64,000 bases of DNA, from the NCBI GenBank assembly GCA_029817715.1, contig JARUPY010000549.1:21256-85255 (forward strand), written 5' to 3'. Under the pieces are notes generated by a model, which was not told the DNA's origin, searched no databases, and worked only from the letters and a program-made list of their open reading frames with translations. Shown here piece after piece: positions 55,881-64,000 of this stretch (its first letter is position 1; each line of letters opens with the position of its first letter). The DNA comes from Melastoma dodecandrum. Its lineage: Eukaryota > Streptophyta > Magnoliopsida > Myrtales > Melastomataceae. The position numbers and the translations under genes were made by a program.

Positions 55881-57048
55881 CTCATTCCGGGTACCAACTG
55901 CCTCACCAAACAAGTAACATACCGGACGATTTTTTGGTACATACCATCTCCTCCATTTGTATTAAGCGCATGAACATGCGGACTGCCCTCCTATGGACTG
56001 TGTTGCTTTGTATCTGATGGCCCTCAGGCGAATGTAAAAATTTTCACAAAGATGTTGTGGTGGAGTATGGCTTGTTGACCCTCCCCTTCTGGTGGGGTCG
56101 ATTTCGCCAGGACCTTTGGTAAAGAAGGAATTAAATCATGCATTTGTGGCATTTCTAATTTCAGACTTTAATCCTCGATATCGACTTCCACATTATCAAG
56201 CTCATACATTTCATTGCAATGAAATCCTACTTTATGTTTCCTTTCAACAAAAGCCGCTATGAGAGCGTCTCAAGAAGGGTTACCCATCTGAACATTGACA
56301 TGTGGAAGGATGTTTTCTTTTCCAAAAGCGTCACTATGCCTCACAAACTCATTCAATGTGTTAAATGAGTTTACCTTCTTTTGTTGTTCAGGTACCGGTA
56401 CCCTAATCAATTGCTACATTTGGTCCAAAGAAAATCCATTTTGCAATTGGGTTACATCGCATAAATCAAACGATCGAACATTTGCCAATACCTTCGGCAT
56501 CGCCACCCAAATTTGTAGATGCTTCCTCCGACTTTCCCTTATATCCAGTGGCATAATTTCTAATAACTATTTATCATGGTCGCCAAAAACGTGTTTGCAT
56601 AAAAATATGTTAGGAATATTTGATCACAAATAATTAGGGTTTAATTTTGAATTCTGACCGTGATCGTCGATTTTTTGTAAAATGAACGTAAAAATGACAA
56701 TGAAAACACGAGAAGACGGGTTAAAATGAACGATCTTCACGTGAAAGCGTGCTTTTAAAATGCGCCTTCATAATGCATAGAAGCCCACCCGCCTCTTGTT
56801 ATTTTTCTCATACATCCTCTTTGTGATTTAAGGACACGTTTTTCGGAGGCAAATTTATATTTAAATATAAATTATATTTTATAATTTTTTTTAAATTAAG
56901 CGCATTTTCGTAGGAAACTCTATTGGAACTTGTTAGTTTGTTATAAACGGGGGAGGGGAATATGTTATCCCTATTCGGGCTCCCTCCCATTTAGGCTTTC
57001 TGACCTAAACCTCTGATTGTCCTTTGCCCTAAAGCCCTTGTTGTTGCC
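55881..57048. other. Probable retroelement debris and PPR promoter
   Basis: The left part (to about 56640) is likely upstream gag sequence of the same relic. The right part is AT-rich and contains the leader of the PPR gene. Confidence 0.3.
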
Positions 57049-58814
57049 ATGGCCTTGACTTCCATGATGGCAATCCTGAAGAGATGCGCTACTCATGTGG
57101 GCATCGTCGTCGTCCCCGGGAGGCCCTTCTCCTCTAAAACCAGGTACGTGCAGAGGACCCTCTTCTCCAGGATCATCCCATTGGGTTCCCCTCACGAGAG
57201 CATGACTCCCGTCCTCGACCAGTGGGTTTCCAAGGGACGAAAGCTCCAGGCCGGTGAGCTCAGATACATCATCCGCAACCTCCGCTCCCGCCGTCGTTAT
57301 AAGCACGCCCTCGAGGTCCCCTCGTTTTGATGTTCTAAAGCTCTCTCTTTTCTACATGGGTTTTCGGGATTTGGTTCTGTCGTGACTCTGCCTACACGGA
57401 GATTGGCTTGGACTGAACCTTTGAGATAGCTTTTCCTAGGATTGCATTCCGTGACTTCATCTGGTCGTAAGGGCTATAGGTTCCAGTATATGGTCCTAAG
57501 CTTAGTCAGCGAGTATCAACAAGAGTCGTGGCTTTCAGGCTGTGTAATATGCTCAGGGATTCCCCACTTGCCTGGTTTTTCAAGGAGATTATGAATTCAG
57601 TGAGGTTTGATCTTTTCTGTTTACAGGTTTCTGAGTGGATGAGCGAGAATCAGGCTACTGAAATCACGACGAGCGACCATGCTGTCCAGTTAGATCTAAT
57701 CGGGAAGGCTCGAGGGCTGGATGCTGCAGAAAGATACTTCACTAGCTTGAGCGAACAAGATAGAGGGGATAAGACCTACGGAGCTCTACTCAATTGCTAT
57801 ACGGGAGAGCGTCTTCTCGACAAATCACTGTCACTTCTGGGGAAGATGAAGGAACTGGGTCACGTCTCCAGCCCGCTGAACTACAATTGTCTGATGTGTC
57901 TCTACACAAACCTTGGCATGCACGAGAAGGTCCCTGAGGTGCTGTTGCAAATGAAGGAAGCCGGCATTTCCCCTGATGCATTTAGCTACAGAATCGCCCT
58001 GAACTCCTTTGGAGCGAGATCGGACCTCGAGAGCATGGAGAAACTCTTTGGAGAGATGAAGAGCCTAACAAACGTGCCAGCAGAGTGGGTATCATACTCT
58101 ACTATGGTCAATTACTTCATAAAAGCAGGTCGGAAGGAGCGGGCACTTTTTTACCTTAAGGAATGGGAGGAGATTATGCAGAATGATGCCTTGGCCTACA
58201 ATCATCTGATCTCCCTCTATGCCAGCCTCGGAAGTAGGAACGAGATAATGAGGCTGTGGAAGCTCCTGAAAACCAAGAGCAAAAAGAAATTGAACAGGGA
58301 TTACATCACAATGCTAGGCTCGTTGGTGAAGCTCGGCGACATAGGAGAAGCCGAAAAGTTGCTAGAGGAATGGGAAGGCTCGTGCCAGTGTTATGATTTC
58401 CGTGTCCCGAACGTAGTCCTCATCGGTCACTGTCAGCAGGGAATGGTCGAGAAAGCTGAGGAATTGCTACATGACATGATTAAGCGAGGGAAGGCTCCTA
58501 CACCAAACAGCTGGGCAATTCTTTCCTCCGGTTACGTTAAAAAAGACAACATGGACAAGGCGTACGAGTGCATGAAAGAAGCCATGGCCGTACATTCCCG
58601 GAACAAAGATTGGAGGCCGAAGAGTCCTCTGGTTTCGAATATACTGAGTTGGCTAAGACTGAACAAACCTGACGAGGCAGAGTCCTTCTCGAGCCTCTTG
58701 AGGACCGTACCAAACTACAACCCAGAGTCGGGTCTAACGGATCATGAGGTCGGGCTTTTAGAGGACGTAGATCAGATCTGCGAGTCGGAGGAGGAGAAGG
58801 AAAGAGTCGAATGA
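57049..58814 (+). CDS. P-class pentatricopeptide repeat protein, probably mitochondrial
   Basis: Two exons, 57049-57315 and 57627-58814, give 484 aa. The N-terminus (MALTSMMAILKRCATHVGIV, then RPFSSK) is basic, hydroxylated and acid-free, as in mitochondrial targeting peptides. After WVSKGRKLQAGELRYIIRNL come tandem 35-residue PPR motifs, e.g. KTYGALLNCYTGERLLDKSL, NYNCLMCLYTNLGMHEKVPE, FSYRIALNSFGARSDLESME, SYSTMVNYFIKAGRKERALF and NVVLIGHCQQGMVEKAEELL. There is no E, DYW or SMR domain. Such proteins bind organellar RNA to control stability, splicing or translation; the target cannot be read here. The start is in a good plant context (GCCATGG). The intron splits the conserved E-V of the HALEVSEWM motif, the usual position in this subgroup. 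Confidence 0.93.
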
Positions 58815-60130
58815 AAGATGATAGTTCCTTTTGTCTTGTATTAACTTTTCTTGATTCGCCATCACCAACATCCAAAGGACTGTGGAAGTTCCAAAATTGA
58901 ATGGTGGAAGTTTCCTTGGGTAGGTGTCCTCCTCCCATATAACTGATTTGAATTAATGACCCTTCACCATAACGTCTGGTGGTGGGTGTGTTAGTTAGAG
59001 GGACGTAAGGAAACACGATGCCTCTTGTCCTTAAAAGTCGCAACTTAACGTTGGGACATGTGGATTGAGGTCGAGAGGAAATTCGGTGTGTCTCATCGCC
59101 CCTTTCCTAGAATTCGATAAATTAATCGGATCCTTCTCAATTTCTCCAGCAAAGAGGCAGGGAAGACTAAGAAGAGACGATTCGCCGTGTGCTGCTTCCA
59201 TTTTCATTATGTGCTATGAGCAGCCCCTGTTCCATCCTATCACAACAGATAGATGATGAGAAGAATTGTCATATGGTAGACCAAGCACGCTGATTAGACA
59301 TGTCAAACCTGAACAGTTGAACAATAGAAAATGGATAACGTTTCGTCCCGGGTGTGTCTAGGTAGCTGCTCCAGCGGCAAAAGCCATGATTGTTGATGGA
59401 GCAAGCAGTGTTCGACGAAAGGAAAGACTAAGTAACAAGCTCAGAGTAGGAAACTACCGAAGCTCCTGCATCCTTCGGCGCATGGCCTGCATTGCTTTAA
59501 TGGAAGATTTGAGGGGACAAACCACTCCCATCTTCAGCCTCTTGCCGGGCTAAAAGACTTCACTCAGTAGCAACAATTGGAAGAACTTAATGCCAATACT
59601 TGCGCATCTGCTATGCTCTGCAATTCTACTCAAGAAACCGCAAGTCTCAAACGGTTGAATGTCAGGTCGTCCAGGGAGAGAGACATGGAACATGGGATTG
59701 GGATCCATTTATTCGACATGAAATTCATTAATGCAAACGATCCAGAGGACCTTCACGAGTTAGAGTTACACATTGTTTAAGCTCTCGATCAAGAATGTCA
59801 AGGTCAGGATTAACGGGAGCAATGCTACCTGAGAACAAGGAGAGCAAAGAAGCAATGAGACCAGGCAAAGGCCACACAGAAGGCATGCTTCCGGAATAAA
59901 TCATCATCGCAAAGATGAACTCATTCATTCATCAACTAGACTAAAGAGGGGATAGAACAACAAAATGTACAACATCCACCCTCCACCGCCACCACCACCA
60001 CAATATTCACAAAAACACACCCCCGACAGTAAGCATAAGCCCGCCTGGCAACCCCCACCTGATCCAATTTACATTTTTCCCGAAAGGTCGCCGAGCTCAA
60101 CATGCCATCATCTAATTACATCCTACTGAT
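58815..60130. other. Intergenic between convergent PPR and CRF genes
   Basis: Two 3' UTRs and about 1 kb with only short open frames. No known motif recognised. Confidence 0.35.
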
Positions 60131-60907
60131 CTAAGCACAACAGATCCTGTACAGTTTGTTCTTCTTGAAGGGAAGAAGAGCTTCCTCTAACCCACATTTG
60201 TTGTTGCTACCACCACTATAGCCAATGTTACTGTTGACGGCGTTGTTGCAGCTGGTGCCACTGATGTTGACGGTGATGGTGCCACAGCCACCATCAGCCT
60301 TATCATCATCTCCGTTGTTGTTGTTGTCAGTGTCCCCATCCATCTTATCCTCGAAGTTAGTCGGGGCACGAGGGCCCTTCAGCTTTCGCGCAGCCATGTC
60401 ATAAACGGCAGCGGCCTCCTCAGCGGTGTCGTAAGTCCCAAGCCACTGCCTAACCCTCCCATCCCTGATCTCAGCCACCCACCTCCCCCACGGCCTCTGA
60501 CGAACCCCCCTGTACTTCCTCTTCGCCTTCTCGCCGACGCCGCCGCCAACCCCACCGGCAGCCCTTCCCCCATCCTCCCCTACCTTCTCGATCCTGATCT
60601 CACTCACGTACTTCTTGATCTTCCTGCGCCTGAGGTCGCCATCCTCCCCCTCCTCCTCGACGTCGTCTTCGGAGTCCGTGGCGTCGCTGTCGGTCACAGA
60701 GATCCGCACCACACGGATCTTCTTCCTTAGGAAGGAGTCGGCGGTGGCGGTGGCTGTGTTCAGGACGGCGTAGGAAGAGAAGTAGGAGGAATTGTCTTCG
60801 GGGGTGGCGGTGGCGGTGGCTGTGTTCAGGACGGCGTAGGAAGAGAAGTAGGAGGAATTGTCTTCGGGGGTGGCGACGTCGGTGATCTTCAGGGCGGTTG
60901 CAGCCAT
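60131..60907 (-). CDS. Cytokinin response factor-type ERF (CRF, group VI)
   Basis: A single exon of 258 aa starts [10 protein letters not shown]. The group VI CRF domain is present upstream of the DNA-binding domain: [20 protein letters not shown], then [15 protein letters not shown]. The AP2/ERF domain follows ([20 protein letters not shown], then [20 protein letters not shown] and [11 protein letters not shown]). The CRF domain mediates dimerisation and contact with histidine phosphotransfer proteins. Members are cytokinin-induced transcriptional activators. The N-terminus contains a perfect 22-residue tandem duplication (units starting [12 protein letters not shown]) just before the CRF domain. 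The C-terminal tail is short and Asn/Gly-rich. An in-frame ATG at 60988 is possible, but the family start is better matched at 60907. Confidence 0.95.
   Translation of the reverse strand: MAATALKITDVATPEDNSSYFSSYAVLNTATATATPEDNSSYFSSYAVLNTATATADSFLRKKIRVVRISVTDSDATDSEDDVEEEGEDGDLRRRKIKKYVSEIRIEKVGEDGGRAAGGVGGGVGEKAKRKYRGVRQRPWGRWVAEIRDGRVRQWLGTYDTAEEAAAVYDMAARKLKGPRAPTNFEDKMDGDTDNNNNGDDDKADGGCGTITVNISGTSCNNAVNSNIGYSGGSNNKCGLEEALLPFKKNKLYRICCA
60740..60875 (-). repeat. 66-bp perfect in-frame tandem duplication in the CRF gene
   Basis: Two copies in tandem with a 66-base period (60740-60805 and 60806-60871, identity continuing to 60875). Each encodes 22 residues including [20 protein letters not shown]-rich (GGCGGT) ends probably favoured slippage. 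Confidence 0.92.
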
Positions 60908-62226
60908 GGGGAGAGTTGGGAAGGGGAAATTAGGGTTAAGAAAGGAAAAATTGTTGTTGGAATATTTATCTGGAGGGATACAATACAATCCGTTGCCCTT
61001 CCCCCGCCTCCTTTTTAATTTGCTTCCTCCCGTACGTTTGATTATTTTCCGTCCGTTTGATTATTTTCCTTTTTCTTATAAATTAGGGGTAATGAACATG
61101 AAAGTCCACGCGGGAGAAATAGAGACAGCTCGTCGTTATTACACGGCGTGGGATTTAAACTTATTTTAAGGAAGCCGTTTGAGCTGCTCCTCTTTTAAAA
61201 AAAAAAAAAAAAAATTGAGAAAGAGGAGGAGAGAAGAAAATTGGTTGGCGTTTTTACCCAACGGAATTAGATTAGAATATTATGGGCACATTGCTTCCCG
61301 AATATTCCTCCTCCCCGGATAAATCAATCCCCCATTCTGCCCTTCCCACCTACATCGGTCCCCCCCCCGCCCCCCACGCCAACACTCTTGGTTGGCCTTT
61401 TCGTTTCTTTTTTTTTTTTAAATATGATTTATCGAGTTCTAAATATAGTTTAATATAATAAATTATATAGAGAATAAAAATCCAGAGATATTATCCTGTC
61501 AAGTCTGTTGGGTTGGGGTTCATGAATTGGATTTAATAGGGAAAGATGCGAATATTACTGGTGATCTTTGTAAAAACAGTTGGAACTTTCCACGGGTTAT
61601 GAATTAGATTGAAAATTCAAGGACGCAAATAGGTTTCGTATCATCGGCAGCTGTCTGTAAAAGGTTGAACCTTAATAATTTCTGTTTGTTGGGATTAGAT
61701 AAGAGTGTGTTTATGTGTCTGGGCTACGTTTTCCTTATTCTCTTTTTTATTTTTAGAGAGGATCTGAGCGATCTAATGTCTCGGTATGCATTAGAAAATT
61801 GACCTTATTAAATACATTTATTTTCGTGGGTACCTAAACGATAGGTAAACCATTTCTAGGAATCACGAATTAACCTGTTTAACAAAATCTTAGTATGTGA
61901 GAAAATAGTGGTTTCCATCATTTTCTTTTAGCAAGATAATGATTTTTGTATCGATTTTGGGCCAGCTTTCTAATAACTTAAATTTTTAAGCTTTATTTTT
62001 ATATTAATTTTAAATAATTTTAGATTTTATTTATTGGAAATCAAACGAGGCCTAAATAAACCTCGTTTATAAAAAAAAATAATGAAAAGCTAGGCCTAGG
62101 GATAATATTGAAGCCTTCGTGGTTGGACTTTCTAGTTTGGGATTTCAAATAAAATGAGTTGGAATTCAAATTTCTCGACGAGAGCGGTACTTGATGTTCA
62201 TGTCAAGGAGAGGCGGAGTCAGAGGC
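60908..62226. other. CRF promoter and intergenic DNA
   Basis: Leader and promoter of the CRF gene (TATAA-like TTTATAAG on the minus strand near 61080), an A-run near 61197-61214, then AT-rich DNA without genes. Confidence 0.35.
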
Positions 62227-63425
62227 AGGAGTGGCAATACGACCCTACATGATTTAAAGTAAGTACGAGTTTAACTAAATGTATCTTTTACCTAAATAGG
62301 CCCAAGACCCGATTAGAACACGACAAAAATCTGTATCGGGTTTTAAAAGTTGACACGTTTGTAAACCTTTTTAATAAATAATAATTTAAAATTATTTTTA
62401 TTTTATTTTAATTACTAGTTAATATAAGCCTACACAAATAAATACATTAGTGTTTTGTTCTCGTCATCCTTTTAAAATATTTTGCTTTTGTTATCGTCAT
62501 GTCGTCGTCTCGCGAAAAAATATAAGTATTTGTAAATCGTAAGTATGTAATATAATTTCGATTTTTATTTTTTAACTTTTTTCAATTGACAATTTTCTAA
62601 TATGTTATTTTGCTGTCTATTCTATAATTTTGATTTTACTGACAAGTAAGGTTTAGCCCAAACCTTTTAGTTTAGGGGCAGATTTGTCAAACTTTGATGA
62701 GACTGAAAAATTAGGGGATGGTGGATGAAATTGATAATGTGAGTAAATAAAAGAAGAATCACAATAAACGGAATATAAATAGTAGTCCCAAGGCAAAAGA
62801 CAACAGTGTGAAATTTTTTTTACCGTGTCAACGTGTACTAAAGGGAAGATATAAGCAAAGACATATGTAAGGCATGTAAGGAATTCGCATTTTAGTACCG
62901 CATGTCGAATCCTAGACCAATATCGGGAGTTCATTAAAACAAAAAAATGCTTCATTTTATTTGTAAAAGGGATTTGCTTCATGGAGAATGCACTTAATAA
63001 TTATTTAAATTAATTATATTTTAATTATTCTAATGTATATTTTGCTTTTTCAGAGATTTTAGTAATATTTCTCGAATATTTAAACTCGTGATGTGGTGGG
63101 TCTAGACATCGAAAACGCTTACCCTATCAAGTGTTGATTTAAATTGAAAGATTGAGTTAGTGATATTTGACATTTTTTTAGTAATTTTCTAGTTTAGAAT
63201 ACATGTATTTTGAATGAATATCATTTTTATATTATATTGTAATAATTATTTATAAATTTTAACAAGTTAACAAGTTTATTAATTGTGTTAATTCTCAAGT
63301 TTTATCTGATGACACGATTAGCTAAAAGATGTCGTGTCCCTGTGTTTTGAAGTTTCAGGACAGAGAAACCCACAAAAAGACACGACTCGTTTTTAGACCC
63401 GCACATTCACGAGATTGCCAGCCCT
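62227..63425. mobile_element. Possible old DNA-transposon-like block
   Basis: The left edge reads AGGAGTGGCAAT and the right edge, read inward on the minus strand, AGGGCTGGCAAT. Both are followed by ACGAC/CGTG-type motifs (AACACGACAAAAATC near 62316; GACACGACTCG near 63379) in opposite orientation. The inside is AT-rich without a credible protein. No target duplication is visible, so this is a tentative call. Confidence 0.25.
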
Positions 63426-64000
63426 TGCCATCGCGATTCGGGGTGGCCATTGGATCCTTGATTTTTTATTTAAAAAAATAAAATTACACATTTTTTATTA
63501 ATATATAAAAAAATTTATAGTAAATTTCAATTTGAAAATCCCTTAAATTTTTTCTCATTCAATTTTGGACCCCTACTTTTTTTTCTACTTTTCTCCACTG
63601 ACTGCGAAGACTTTGTAAAATAGATGAATGTTAGCTAATGGAAGTTGGTCGTGGGGCTTACTGGCTTATGGGGAGAAGTACGAATGATGAGATGAAAGAA
63701 CCCGAGAGGAAGGAGGAAGATGAATCTCTAGTATTGTACTATTTGTTAATGAGTGGAAAATCGTATCATAAACAAAGTCTGAAAAAAAAAATAGCGACAA
63801 GTTGAGGTCAAGTTAAAATAAATGTATTATTTAAAGCTTTATTTATTTTAAAAAAAATTGATTTTTTTTTTTGATCGGTAGATAATGTTGGAGAAAAAAT
63901 GAGTAGAAAAGGAAACAGAAAAAGAGGGATTTTAAAACAGGGACATTTTTTATTTTATATGTTATAAGGTTGTTTGGTGGATGGAGTATTTTATTACACG
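63426..64000. other. AT-rich intergenic DNA to the window end
   Basis: Nothing recognisable beyond A/T runs. Confidence 0.35.

Noticed and set aside
62653..62982. 109-codon minus-strand frame near the right end
   Set aside because: AT-rich, no known motif; probably chance within an old repeat.

Overview
The window is nuclear DNA of a flowering plant. The evidence is short GT-AG introns, AP2/ERF, VQ, SPA, PPR and bHLH-MYC_N families, GA-rich leaders, AT-rich intergenic DNA, and Mutator-like and Ty3/gypsy-like debris. The species cannot be read from the sequence. I rebuilt 16 protein-coding genes by joining exons whose phases agree, and several decayed genes lie between them.

Layout, left to right: NHL-repeat membrane protein (+, 651-2907); small UBTD-type ubiquitin-domain protein (+, 3241-5523); relic of an NCL-type Na+/Ca2+ exchanger (-, about 5738-6222); TAF1A-like Pol I factor (+, 6450-10075); RNA exonuclease 4 (+, 10751-14075) with a roughly 0.9 kb transposon-like insert in its last intron; relic of a Pumilio N-terminus (-, about 15380-15700); DUF1685 protein (-, 17174-18258); EAR-type ERF repressor (+, 20794-21318); ZCCHC10-like zinc knuckle protein (+, 24628-25422); a repeat-rich gap (about 27.3-29.2 kb); bHLH-MYC_N protein without a bHLH (+, 30098-32087); a complete Pack-MULE-like element (33727-34781); PP2C (+, 35084-36337); a dead SPL3/4/5-type SBP-box gene that still carries a near-match to a miR156 target (-, about 36658-37122); bifunctional methionine-salvage enzyme DEP1 (+, 38763-42750); VQ protein (-, 43525-44118); dynamin-related DRP5A (-, 45106-48402); SPA3/4-type light-signalling repressor (-, 48787-52797); a Ty3/gypsy gag relic (about 55.5-55.9 kb); PPR protein (+, 57049-58814); and a cytokinin-response-factor ERF (-, 60131-60907). 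The last 3 kb is AT-rich.

The genes do not form a pathway, but their order looks ancestral. From memory, REX4, ERF4, the bHLH-MYC_N gene, PP2C, SPL5, VQ19 and SPA3 run in the same order on Arabidopsis chromosome 3. SPA4, DRP5A, SPL4, ERF8, NCL and a UBTD gene lie together on chromosome 1, and DEP1, VQ33 and CRF3 on chromosome 5. In that light, the dead SPL and NCL copies sit where living orthologues would be expected, which is what gene loss after whole-genome duplication looks like. The strongest observations are the decayed miR156-SPL module, the Pack-MULE with a perfect 9-bp target duplication and roughly 240-bp inverted repeats, and two apparent GC-AG introns side by side in the SPA gene.
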